Assembly (NCBI GenBank): GCA_022376515.1 | Contig: WTXI01000090.1 | Location: 62,001 to 126,000, forward strand | Source of the DNA: Lactifluus volemus | Taxonomy: Eukaryota; Basidiomycota; Agaricomycetes; Russulales; Russulaceae | Direction of reading: 5' to 3' | Length of the DNA: 64,000 nucleotides | In this document: one piece after another, positions 39,295-50,652 of the stretch | How positions within the stretch are numbered: the first letter of the stretch is position 1 | How the letters are laid out: every line of letters begins with the position of its first letter | Notes under the pieces: model-generated | Database searches by the model: none | What the model was told of the DNA's origin: nothing | The model's input: the letters and a program-made list of their open reading frames with translations, nothing else | Translations under genes and position numbers: made by a program

Positions 39295-40677
39295 TCAAGG
39301 GTCACTGGCAGAACCTGGTGGCATGCTGGCACAACACAATACGAGAACAGTGCGCCAGATGGCGGTGCGTAACTTCTTGCTCAAGGGCCGTCGAAACCCG
39401 GTGAACTTCACCCTGAAGGCCTTCGGTACCTTTCTCGATAGAATGGTGGAGCGTAGTTTAGCCTTGCCCAAAGACCACCGAATCCTGGCGAGCATCAGCC
39501 CGAAAACCTTAGGTACTTTTCTCGGGGTGATGACGGAGCGTAGCTTAGACTTGCTTAAAGATGCCCGAATTCTTGCGAAATTCTGGAGAACTTCCTCAAT
39601 TCGAGGGCGCATTGCTGAATCTTCACGAGTCATAGAGCCGATCAAATCCTCCATGAATTCGAAACCATGGTATTTCTAAACAAAGAACGAGATTAATCGC
39701 GACAGCCTGTGGCTCAGAAACAATGGCGTACGTTCATGAACTCTTCGCGGACAATGTTCCCAATATAATATATGTCTGTGTGAAACGGGTTACAGGGTCT
39801 TCCTGATATATGTTCTGGCGCCAACTTGTCTGCACCACGCGGAGGCTGGTCCGTGGCACTTCGAGAGGTGTATCGACGAGAGAAATCAAAACCAATGAAA
39901 TAGTAACGGGGAGAAATCTGGGTGCTTGGGTCGAACATGATGTTGTCAACGGTGCAGTCTCTGAAAAAGACTGTTAGACTCGGGATGCTCATACTTGAAT
40001 CTTGAAGCCACAAGTCATACCGATGGGCTACATTGTTCTCATGCATAAATCGAAGGCCCTATGCGATCAATGGCAAAGCATTAGGACTAAACATAAAACC
40101 GGGTGGAACTGAGCCATACTTCACATATTTGGGCGAAGAAAGTGACAAATTCTTCAAAGGTTTGCATCCGAGGATTATTGAAAGGGCAAAAAAACGGGAA
40201 CACCATTAACGTCTGGGGCTCGGGGTGTTGTAATTCGATAACATCTAGCAGCGGCGCGCAGTGGTTATTGGACGCCTCTGCAAACTCTGTCGACGAGAAT
40301 AGCTGGTTGATCATCAACTCGTGCTGCCCCTCAGTAGGAGAAACTTTCTTGAGCGTAACTGGGCGGTTATCTCGCAAGCGAGTCGCGTCCATTGCTGCCA
40401 TCAACTGTCGCCAATACTGAGCAGAGGAGTAAACGATGAACGCAGCAACACATACTATCATGGGTTGACCATCCTTTACGATGTAAGACCGCTTTCCCGA
40501 CTTGAGCCCTCTTGAAGAGGGTTGCCATCGAGAACGATACCGAGGGCGAAGCTTGTAGCCATGTTCTGCAATTTCATCGTGGCGGTCTCTCCACCACCGC
40601 TTTGTCATAAAGGGTGTATCCTGTCTGTCAGGGGATTCACGGCAGGGATCAATGATGCAAGGAGTGCGTAGAGGCAT
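39295..40677 (-). CDS. Atypical protein-kinase-like protein K3
   Basis: Exons 40120-40677, 40021-40058, 39732-39960 and 39295-39675 splice in phase to 401 residues, using the ATG at 40677 (MPLRTPCIIDP). Conserved parts: RWWRDRHDEIAEHGYKLRPR, PVTLKK (possible ATP-binding Lys), NHCAPLLDVIELQHPEPQ, QTFEEFVTFFAQICE, AHR/DCTVDNIMFDPS (catalytic loop HRD with CT in place of the usual LK), GFDFSRRY where DFG has become DFS, LAPEH, CNPFHTDIYYIGN and MTREDSAMRPRIEEV. The HRD codons are split by an intron, as in K4. The C-terminus carries about three tandem 27-28-residue repeats (SKLRSVITPRKVPKVFG and variants). The altered loop and DFS suggest weak or absent catalysis (inference). Confidence 0.8.
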
Positions 40678-42058
40678 GCGATGCAGATAAGGGGCAGCAG
40701 TCACGGCGAGAATCGGTAATAGTGAAATACTAGCTCCGTCGGATTATCGCGCGTTGCAGTTAGCACGTTTCAAACAGGAGCAACTCGTCAGCAACCGTGA
40801 CCCTACGTCAGGCTAAACGACCTCGTTTGCAAGGGACTGACCGCCGCAGGCGGCTACTATCCTCCCTGCATCCACGACTCTATGCACGTTATTAACAACA
40901 TTGAGGGTAGGCGAGGCAGAAGGCACGAGGCAGCAATGCATTAGCAAGGATCGGATATTGGAACAGCCTCGGACGCACCAGTCTAACGTGGATTGCGGGA
41001 GGAGACACCACGTGGAGATCATGATGGCTTGGCCCAGAACCACTCCATGCCAAGGTAGCACAGCACAGCAAAAAGAGATGGGGGTCAAGCTAGGGTGATC
41101 ACGGTGTTTATGATCAACAGTAATGACTGAAACCACCTGCAGAGATTGATGTGTAGCTCAGCGTGGATGCAACCCACCCATGTGTGGGAGACCAAATACT
41201 AGAGAGAGAAGAAATACGTGCAATCCTTAGTTACGGGTGCGGGTGGTGCCGCTGTCCAGGTCTCCAGGAACATTGTCACACACTTGTCAGCTAGCGGAGC
41301 TAGAACGGCATCTTCTTCCGACGCAGCGACGATTCTCTGCTCCGAAATACGCCAGCTGAATCGACAAACTTTCGGGGAAGGATGTGGCATGGAGGAATAC
41401 GGCCACGGCGGTGAGAAGCACGGGGAATGCAAGGTTATGTGTGTGAGCTGACACGAATTTGAAGTCGTCTCATGCGGGGTTTGCGGTAACGCTCCTTTGC
41501 TCTTGTGTGACACATTTCAATCACAAGTGGCCGAAGTCGGTAGTAATGCTCTGAGTGGGGATGCAACGATGATCCAACCCAATAAATATAAAATTCTGCG
41601 TGGGGAAATGTAAAGTGTAGAGTTATGAATCGAGATATTTTTAGAGGAGTACATGGAGCTCTCTCGAAAACGTAGTGGTGCCTAAGACGAAGGTATGGAA
41701 CTCAGAATTGAAGAGTCGTTGGAGAGAAGGAATGAGTTGGGACGTGGTGCGAGGCACATCACGCAGTCAAAAGCACGAGGAGATAGTGCAGGAGGTGATA
41801 CGATAAGAGGAGACCTGAAGGAGGCATGAGACATACTGGGATGATCAAGGAAAGGAAACCGACGATGCAGGTGCAACACGACGGATGTGGCACAACACCA
41901 AAGCCGAGTCTTACCGACGGGGTGGTGTTACGAAGAACAAACTTGACAGCGCGGAGGTGGTCCGGAGTGTTGGAAGATGACGGGCAAGGACAGATGGTGA
42001 AGGAAAGAAGGGAAAAGAGTAACGACCGACCAACACGCGTGGTTTCAAAGGACAGTGA
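40678..42058. other. Intergenic between K3 and DUF6535-B2
   Basis: About 1.4 kb without a recognised gene. 40805-40900 matches 38670-38780. A minus-strand frame at 41199-41513 is open for 104 codons with no family resemblance. Confidence 0.5.
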
Positions 42059-44079
42059 TCACGCTGACCTGACAACACTGGGTGATAGGTTGTCGGCAGG
42101 TTCTGCGGTGATATGAATTGTACCCTGCGGCGACAACATCTGAGAGGGAGCAGCGGTGTGGGGGGGAACAGCTGGAGCAAAGTTGGAGGATGGGCGGATC
42201 AAAGTGGTGGTGCTGCGGGTGTTGTGGTCCAGGGATGTGTGATCGGGTTGAACGTAGTATGGAGGTCCAAGCGAACTGTTTTGGACCTCCGAACCGCGAG
42301 GTAGACCATCTGCAGTTAACGCGTCGTGGAGATGACGAAGCTTGTCGCGAACCACCATAAAAACGTTGTTGTTTGGTGCTTCTCGATCGATTTCGTCCCA
42401 CAAGGTAAGAAAGTCACGTTGCAGTTCAGGGAGAGTATTTTGTATCTTAAATCTTGAAAGTGTTGGTAATATAAATGTTGACGCATGTGCCATACCCTGA
42501 TTCAGATCATCCCCTACGGTAGATTGAACAATCTGGCGAGTGATGTAGATCAGGTTGGCGAGTGACACGCTCTCGTTCCCATGTTTAAGGTAATGTGGAA
42601 GGGAAGCGCCTAATTGGTCCGTAGCAAGCGCAATCCAACCACCGTTGCTTCTTTGGGCGTTGGAAATGATGCAAGCAACAATGCTTTGTGCGCATAAACC
42701 AAGTGTCTGCCGGCCGCGATTGCCTTGGCTCTTCAGGAATTGTCCCGGTTCGGCCGACCGCAGTGAGCTGTGCCAGTCACGAATGAATATGTCTTTGAGG
42801 ATTGACCACGCGATATTCGGGAGGTGTAAAGCATCAGCGACATTACCGCAGATGATGAGACGTCGCATTTTCTCTGAGTCAGAGAGGAAATTGGATGACC
42901 AGGTACGTTCCAACAATTTCTTCACAGCCATCTGCAGCGTTTCCTCTCCCAAATTAGTGATCTTGCGTCGGGGATCGTTTATGACTGATGATCGGCAGAA
43001 GCCAGGGACGATCTCAAAGAATCGCACCAGATGGGAATCTTCAGCGACAACAGCCCTGAATAGCCGGTTCAGGACTCGCTCATCGATCCCCTCTGACGAT
43101 AGCGATCTATCCGGAACCTGCAAATAAACAATAAATTAGACTTGACTTGCGAAATAAACGACGGACAGATAGTGCCCTCTAGGGTTCACATACCTTAACC
43201 AACCAATGTCCGACAATGCAATACGCAATGAAGCAAAGACATGAGCAACATAAGAAGACGCCGAAGACAGCTTTGTTGATATGGAAGAGATAGATGAAAA
43301 GGCCGATAAAAAAACACCACGCGGAAAGATGTATCATGACCCTTAATGCCCAAAAGGCCCACGAATGATACAGTTCGCTGGCAAGGATTTCATGCATCCG
43401 CGCTCGGCAAAGGGGGCTGGCCCGCGGAGACTCCGTAACCAAGAGGAATTGAGGAACAGATTCCCGTAATAACAGAGCCAGAATAGCAGTGAAAATATTG
43501 AGTAACAAGCTCACGAACAAGAGTGCGTTGACCAGGATGGCGTAATTCGGAGCAGAGAACGGAGGGGGTTGAGCAGGGATGAAGGTACGAGATACGTTGG
43601 AGTCTCCGAGACCTTGAAGTTGAAGGTTATATATGCTGTTGAGATATAACGCGGACGTGTCCTGAGGGTTCTGCTTGAGGTCCGGGACTGTCACAGTAAG
43701 TAATCCCACAATGACTGTAGAGAACAGGCCCATCTGTAATATTGACTTGATGCGTGAAGCGGTATAAAAGATAAAAAGGTGAGGTACGTACGAAGATCAC
43801 AACCTTGTCGACCCATTTTAGCCAGCATTCGACCTTCTTGTTGTCGTCCTCTGTCATGTCGCAATACATAGTGAAGAGAGGCACCGCGCTGTCATCAGAT
43901 AGAAGCTTTGGTTCCCGATTTGGGGCCATCTGATCATGAGCCCAGTTTGTGGTAGCATCTAGTGTGCACATTGGTAATGATATTGGGTAGGATTAGCATT
44001 GAACAGAAGACCACATACCTTGGCTGTTCGCCACCTCAGGATGGGTTACGTTTACGGTCTGGTGTTGCGGTTGGGACAT
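42059..44079 (-). CDS. DUF6535-type membrane protein B2 (short form)
   Basis: Exons 44019-44079, 43792-43958, 43194-43733 and 42059-43117 splice in phase to 608 residues. Start MSQPQHQTVNVTHPEVANSQ. Signature SAVPLFTMYCDMTEDDNKKV and WVDKVVIF before the conserved intron. Membrane segments MGLFSTVIVGLLTV, ALLFVSLLLNIFTAILALLL, LSAWCFFIGLFIYLFHIN and LCCSCLCFIAYCIVGHW. Soluble part VPDRSLSSEGIDERVLNRLF, FFEIVPGFCRSSV and LPELQRDFLTLWDEIDREAP. It is very close to B3 over the last exon (shared DDLNQGMAHASTFILPTLSR), implying recent duplication or gene conversion between B2 and B3. Function unknown. Confidence 0.9.
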
Positions 44080-44698
44080 TGGAGAAATGTGCTAAGAAAA
44101 ATAAGAGGATTGTACGTCTCGAAGAAATGCTTTAAGAGGTCCATAACTGCGTGGCCAACGTGAGTAGAAAACACGAGGAAATGGCATGTATCAGGTTAGC
44201 ACTGGAGTGCGAGTGCGAGTGTCCAACAACGCATCAAACTATAGCCGACTCCCTCATAACCCATGGTGATCGGTGGACACCTGGGGCTATGGGTTATGAG
44301 GGATTATGATCAGTGTTCAACAAGTAACTTTTATGGGGCTTGAGGGAGTGTGGGTCATGAGGGAGTCGATGAAAAGGAATATTATTGATGTTATCATAAA
44401 ATACAAAAAAATTAACTACAACTGATACAAATACAAAATAAATTGCCCTAACACACTGGGGACAACGGAAACAGGAATCAACGTAACAGGGCAGGGCAGG
44501 AGAGTCCCAAACACCATAGGCACTTGGCTCTCCTACTTTTCCGGGCCGAACGGAGTGTGAGACAGCCATGCTTCAGTCACCTCGTGGAAAACGGCTCGAG
44601 GTGAGAAAAGGGGGATAGGTGTAGTAACATAATACAATTTGATAAAGTACGTTTTGCGATAAATTAATTATGAACCAATCAAATACAGAAGGTGCTGT
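44080..44698. other. Intergenic between DUF6535-B2 and K4
   Basis: No gene seen. Contains the hairpin at 44246-44368 and AT-rich sequence at 44380-44450. Confidence 0.5.
44246..44368. repeat. Nested inverted repeat (hairpin)
   Basis: CCCTCATAACCCAT (44251-44264) pairs perfectly with 44289-44302. The longer CGACTCCCTCATAACCC (44246-44262) pairs with 44352-44368 with one mismatch. Two alternative hairpins share one left arm. Could be a small MITE-like element or a terminator-like structure in the B2-K4 spacer. Confidence 0.6.
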
Positions 44699-46044
44699 TC
44701 ACCTCGAGCGTTGTGACATGCTCGTGGCCTCCAGCGTGTGCTCAGGTGAGAAAATATGGGAGGGTTGGGCGGCGCAGCACAACGTGCGGGCAGTATGTTT
44801 AGCCATTCGAGCCAGCTCGAAAGACTTGGGTACTTGTCTGGTTGTGATGGTGGGGCGCAACTTCACGCCGCTCATGGGCCGCGGAGTGCTGGCGAACCTC
44901 CGAAGCACTTCCTCAATCCGAGGGCGCATCGCTGGGTCTTCATGGGTCATCCGGTCGATCAAGTCCTTCATGAATTCGAAGTCACGGTATTTCTAAACGG
45001 AAAACAATATCAATCGCGAAAGCTTGTGGTTCAGAAATGATCACGTACGTTCATGAACTCCTCGCGAACCAGGTTCCCGATGTAATAGATGTCTGTATGA
45101 AACGGATTACAATGTCCTCCTCCGGATCTATGCTCCGGCGCCGACTTGTCTTCACCACGAAAAGGCTCGTCCACGACATCCCGAGAGGTATACTGGCGGG
45201 AAAGGCCAAAATCGGTGAAATAGTAAACGGGAGGACGCTGAGTCCTGGTGTAGGCCTTGGCAGTACCCTTGAAGTTCCTATTTCGATCAATTTTGACTGG
45301 GTGGAACCAATTGGGGTACATTCCGGACGGATCGAGCATGATGTTGTTAGCGGTGCAGTCGCTGTAAACTACTTTCAGACTTGAGCACTTGATTGAAGCG
45401 GCGCGCCATACCGATGGGCTACATTTCTTTGATGCATGAATTGAAGGCCCTACGACCATTTAGAGCAAAGCACGAAACCGGGTAGAACTGAGCCATACGT
45501 TACATATTTGGGTGAAAAAGGCGACAAATTCTCCGAAGGTTTGCATCGGGGGTTGATTGAAAGGGCGTAGAAGGGGGGTCACCATTAGCTTCTGGTGCTC
45601 GGCGTGCTGTAATTCGATGATATCTAGAAGCGGTACACAGTGATTGTGGGATGTATTTGCAAGCTCCGCTGACGAGAAGTGCCGAGTGATCATGAGTTCA
45701 TGGGGCCCGTCGTTGGGCAATACCCTCTTGAGCATGACTGGGAGGCCGTCTCGCACGCATACGGCGTCCATCACGGCTCGCGACTTGGAGAAGGCCTTGA
45801 GCCAAGAAACTGAGGAACAAATGGGAAGTCTTACAATTGTAACCTGGCCATCCTCAACTTCGTAGAAAACTTTCCCTGTCTTGATCCAGGATGGCTCCCA
45901 ATCGGGGTGATAGCGAGGACGAAGTTTGTAACCATGTGTCTCAATGCTGAGGTAGTGGTCTCTCCACCACTTCTCGCTCTCAACCAGTGTGCCTACTTGT
46001 CTTGTGTAAGAATTGTCATGAGTTACTGGCGAAATATGCGACAT
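44699..46044 (-). CDS. Atypical protein-kinase-like protein K4
   Basis: Best-preserved kinase-like gene in the window. Exons 45499-46044, 45412-45449, 45049-45361 and 44699-44992 splice in phase to 396 residues from the ATG at 46044 (MSHISPVTHDNSYTRQ). Motifs: KWWRDHYLSIETHGYKLRPR, PVMLKR (candidate ATP Lys), NHCVPLLDIIELQHAEHQ, QTFGEFVAFFTQIC, NVAHR/DCTANNIMLDPSG (HRD, with CT replacing the usual LK, then N), YTRTQRPPVYYFTDFGLSR with an intact DFG, DKSAPEH, NPFHTDIYYIGNLVREEF and EDPAMRPRIEEVL. No glycine-rich loop is obvious. Substrate and pathway are unknown. It sits between two DUF6535 genes in the same orientation. Confidence 0.87.
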
Positions 46045-47137
46045 GGTTGAACAACCACTGGGAGGAAAAGGCAGGAGAACGAAGCAAGGTGAGAGAAGTA
46101 AAAATCGTGGGGATCATGTGGATCAGTAGTGGCAGTGCCGTATATGCATGCCCAACGTGCTTCAAATTGACAAATAGAGGTGACATGGTTGTTGTACGAT
46201 GTAAGTGCTAGCTGGCGAACTCGTTCCGCGTAGAAATCACGTGATTTTGCGTTCTAGGTGTGTGTGAAAACAAACTTCCACGCTAATATCGGGGGTAAGG
46301 TAATTTCAAATTCGATTACTTCCAGCACCAAAAATGCCGACCACGTCGGCCACTTGGGCACGCAACACGCATGTGGCTCGGACACTGGGACTACGATACT
46401 ACGATCAGAACAAGTGACGATTGTCGCTCACAACTGGTAACGTTTCCAAGTGCAACCCCGAGGCATCATTCGCTTAATCGCTTTGTGCCCCAGGTCCCTT
46501 CAGGCTTTCTTCATCTCTTTGCGGGTTGTCTTCACATCATTTGCCTATCCTGCTTTCTTCACATCCAGGCGGAGTGGGATGGGCGGCGCTGCAACTATTA
46601 GTGTGTGTTGTGATACCAATGTATGCGCTACGGGACACTTGTAGATGGTAGGATAGTACAAGGCTCACTCGGGAGTTAAGGGTACTGCTTTGCAGCTCCA
46701 ACAATGCACGCTCGCAGCTTTAGATACATTCGAATCTCGTAGCGACCAGTAACCAAACTAGTAATGCTCTGCGAGGGTAGCCCAACACGAACCCAGTACT
46801 AGGGGACGTAAGAAGGGGAATTAGAATGAAGGTACAGTAGTTGAATTGAGGTCATGAGGCAAAGATGTAGTTGTAGTAGGAAAGAGCCAGGGCGGAGGTA
46901 CGGAAACTAGGAAATAGTCAGTGATTGGAGAAAAGAAGGACGCGTGCACCCTCAGTCGACCAGCACTGAACGCGTCGCGCTCTCTGAAACAGAAACGAAA
47001 AAAAAAAAAAAGATGAGTCGGGACATGGCACGGTGCACAGCACGCAGTCAAAGGAAAGGAAGCCAATGGAAGATAGACAAGATGCTGGTGCCACGAGGCT
47101 GCGTGACGGTGATGAAGATGACGGATGACGACAGCGG
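46045..47137. other. Intergenic between K4 and DUF6535-B3
   Basis: About 1.1 kb. No gene recognised. There is an A-run at about 46999-47011. Minus-strand frames at 46821-47355 appear to be low-complexity shadows. Confidence 0.5.
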
Positions 47138-49209
47138 TCACGCTGACCATGACAACTCGTCGGCAGGCTCAGTGGTATAACCTGATCCTGCTGCGATAAC
47201 ATCCGTGAGGGAGTAGGGGTTATGGAGGGAAATAGTAGGAGCGAGATTAGGGAGGGTGCGGATCCAAGTGGTGGTGGGCATGTTATGGTCGAGGGATGCG
47301 TCGAGTGGGTCGCGTCGAACCTCCGAAACGAGAGGAAGAGTGTCATTGCTGCCATTGGAAGATGGGATAGTCAACGTGGTGCTTTGAATGTTATACTCGA
47401 CGTTGAATGCGCTCCTGAGTGAATTCTGCCGGACCTCCAATCCGCGAGGGAGATGATCGGCGGTTAACGCGTTGTGGAGATGACGAAGCTTGTCGCGAAC
47501 CACCATAAAAACGTTGTTGTTTGGTGCTTCTCGATCGATTTCATCCCACAAGGTAAGAAAGTCACGTCGCAGTTCGGGGAGAGTATTTTGTATGTCAAAT
47601 CTTGAAAGTGTTGGTAATATAAATGTTGACGCATGTGCCATACCCTGATTCAGATCATCCCCTACGGTAGATTGAACAATCTGGCGAGTGATGTAGATCA
47701 GGTTGGCGATTGACACGCTATCGTTCCCATGTTCAAGGTAACGTGGAAGGGAAGCGCCTAATTGATCCGTAGCAACCGCAATCCAACCATCGTCGCCTCC
47801 TTGAATGTTGGAAATGATGCCAGCAATAATGCTTTGCGCACATAAACCAATCTGCTGCCGGCCGCTATTGCCTTGGCTCCTCAGGAATTGCCCCGGTTCG
47901 GCCGACCGCAGCCAGTCGCGAGTGAATATGCCTTTGAGGATCGACAACGCGACATTCGGGAGGCGTAAAGCATCAGCGACATTACCGCAGATGATGAGAC
48001 GTCGCATTTTCTCTGAGTCGGAGAGGGAATTGGACCAAGTGCGTTCCAACAATTTCTTCACAGCCATCTGCAACGTTTCCTTTCCCAAATCAGTGACACT
48101 TTGTAGAGGATTCGGGACTACCGATGATCGGCAAAAGTCAGGAATGTTCTCAAAGAATTGCACCAAATCGGAATCCAGGACGAGAGCATCGAATAACCGG
48201 CTCAAGACGCGGTCGTCAATTGTCGCTGACGACTGCGACCTCATATTAACCTGCGAATAACGGTAAATTAGACTTGACTAGTAGAATACCACAAAGGACG
48301 CACTTACCATAACCAGCCAATATGCAACGAAGCAACATGCGATGAAGCAAAGGCACACACAACAAAAGACGGGGCCAAAGACAGTTCGGTTGATATTGAA
48401 GAGATATACGGAAAGGCCGGAAAAGAAAAACCATGCAGAAAGATTTATCATGACCCGTAATGCCCAGAAGGCCAACGAATCATACAATTCGCTGGTCACT
48501 ATCTCACGCACCCGCGCTCGGTAGAGGGGGCTGATCTTCGGAGACTCGGTGACAAGTAGGTGTTGAGGAACAGATTCTCGTATCAAGAGCGCCAGAATCA
48601 TAGCGAAAATATTGAGACACAAGCTCATGAACAACAGTGTGTTGACCCATATGGCGTATTTCGGAGCAGAGAACTGAGGGGGTTGAGCTGGGGTGAAAGG
48701 ACGAGATACGTTGGAGTCTCCGAGAACTTGAAACCTATATATATTGTCAAGATAGAATGCGGATGTTTCCTGTGGGTCTTGCTTGAGGTCCGGGACTGTC
48801 ACCGTGAGTAAAACAGCAACGGCTGTAGAGAACAACCCCATCTATGATATTGATTTGACTCGATTTACTATGTGAAAGGGTATGAGAAATAAAAATAAGG
48901 CGCGCACGAAGATTATGACCCTGTCGACCCATTTGAGCCAGCCTTCAACCTTCTTATTGTCTTGCTCTGTCATTCTACAATACATGGTGAACAAAGGTAC
49001 CGAGCTATCATCGAACACGGCCTTCGGTTCCTGATTTTGAGACATCTGTAGCCAGTTTGAAGCAACATCTAGTGTACATGTGAGAGGTGAGATTGGGTAT
49101 GGTTGATGTCTGAGTGGAAGGGTAACGCACCTGGGCTGTTTCCCGCCTCGTGATCAATTACATCTCGGGTCAGGCCGGTCACGTGTTGAGACTTTTGAGG
49201 TTGGGTCAT
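47138..49209 (-). CDS. DUF6535-type membrane protein B3 (short form)
   Basis: Exons 49131-49209, 48908-49068, 48308-48841 and 47138-48250 splice in phase to 628 residues. Start MTQPQKSQHVTGLTRDVIDH. Signature SSVPLFTMYCRMTEQDNKKV and WVDRVIIF before the conserved intron. Membrane segments MGLFSTAVAVLLTV, LLFMSLCLNIFAMILALLI, LSAWFFFSGLSVYLFNIN and VFCCVCLCFIACCFVAYW. The soluble domain (FFENIPDFCRSS, LPELRRDFLTLWDEIDREAP) is nearly the same as B2. Ser/Thr/Pro-rich tail. Function unknown. Confidence 0.9.
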
Positions 49210-49559
49210 CTCAACTTGAAGGGCTATCTCTGTGTTTTTGAAAGCGGAGAGGCTCTGCATATAAGTATTCCGGGAATAATAAGAGGGCCGTAGCTCGTTG
49301 AAAACGTGAGGCAGCCAACACGAGGACGCGGATAATAGTCCACGGCAGCAAACTGGTACATACAGCCGATATGGGCGCGTGTCTATATTTGGCTTTGACC
49401 ATTTCCACTGATCCTGCCTCAAAGCGCCACTGGGCCAAAGCACTCTGTCACCAGGCTGCTTGCACCCTGAAACTGCCATTGTCTCCATTTGTTGAAAGCG
49501 ACCCCGATTCCCGCAAATATGACAGCCAAAGAGTCGTATGACTTGAGAGGTCTGTAGCC
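49210..49559. other. Intergenic upstream of DUF6535-B3
   Basis: No gene recognised. Probably includes the B3 promoter. Confidence 0.4.
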
Positions 49560-49599
49560 CGCATTGATGTCAGTGAATCCAACTACAGTAACTTGGTCA

Positions 49600-49850
49600 C
49601 TCGCGCCTGAAATAGATGTAGGGCGTACGTAAACGAAAGTGTGTTGCAAACACCACAGATATTGACCTCGAAACTTCTACCAGCCATCCGGGTCCCTCAA
49701 GCCTGACTCGGAAGCGAAGAGCTATGAAACATTGCAAATGGGGTGCAGCGATCCGGCCTGACGGACAATCAGAGACCCTACTTGCAGTTCCGGAATACGT
49801 AATGACTACAGTAGGTTAGTACGCTTCCCTGTCACGGACGTCTCCATACT
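49600..49850 (-). pseudogene. Short-chain dehydrogenase relic
   Basis: Decayed DNA similar to the SDR gene at 55475-56627, around its exons 2-3. TGTGTTGCAAACACCAC.. ATATTGACCTC matches TGTGTTGTAAACGCCAC.. ATATTGACCTC at about 56070, and GTCACGGACGTCT matches ATCACGGACGTCT near 56285. No open frame. A ghost of a duplicated block. Confidence 0.6.
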
Positions 49851-50099
49851 GTATGACCCACGAACAAGGCAAATAGATGACGTAGTCATAATCGGCCAAG
49901 TTCTTCGGGATCGCGGGCCCTTGATTCGACTTTGACCCATAGACACTCAGAATCCGACATTTCTGGTCCGGGAGATCTAGATGTAAGGCTAAAGGGTTAG
50001 GATTAGGAGTATGCAGAGTGGGACGTAGTACAGTAGCCCATGGATATTGCGTGGCACGCTCCCCTTCTAGTTCGCAGCCAGCTTATTGTGCCTTGGCAC

Positions 50100-50360
50100 C
50101 GCAGAATCCACCAGCGAAAGCGCATTGCGAAACGTGTACAGATGACTACTGCGAAGTTTGCTTTCACAGCGCAGCACTGGAAAGGTAGCCGGAAAAGGCA
50201 CCTGCCGGTGGCGAATGCCCAAAATACACTTCTCGAGTGATTTCATTCCATAAAGCACAGAAGTCGTGCAGCAGCACAGGGAGAGTACTTTCAATGTCGA
50301 ATTTGGAAATGAGGGATGAAGTATGTTAGTTGAAAAGACATTTGGAAGACACATTGGAAG
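50100..50360 (-). pseudogene. B-box and DUF6535 fragments, adjacent relics
   Basis: 50105-50220 (plus strand) matches the B-box exon of the UPF0652 gene at 57105-57215 (GTGTACAGATGACTA.TGCGAAGTTTG; GAAAGGTAGCCGGAAAA). Directly after it, 50235-50320 matches a DUF6535 segment on the minus strand (DFCALWNE-type). The two do not belong to one gene, so this is a junction of duplicated pieces. Confidence 0.6.
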
Positions 50361-50652
50361 AGCAACCATAACTAACTTCCCACGCTTGTCATCCCTCGCC
50401 CTGCTGCCCCCGCTGTCCCTAATCCCTACTCCAACGTGTACAAGAAGGCGGAAATTGGAGGATAGCCTGCCTGAGAAATAAGCTATGGCTCGAAGGAAGG
50501 AATCCGAGCCAAGTATGCTGTTTTTGAACGCGTACCGACCCCAGCGTACAGCGCGTAATAGCGGTCAAGATCAGCGTTGACATGGCTCTCAAAAGACAAA
50601 GAACCCACCAGTATAAATATACAATAGGAGCCTCACCGGAGACTGCACGCCT

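Noticed and set aside
46999..47011. A-run as a retroposon tail
   Set aside because: No flanking duplication and no retroelement sequence beside it.
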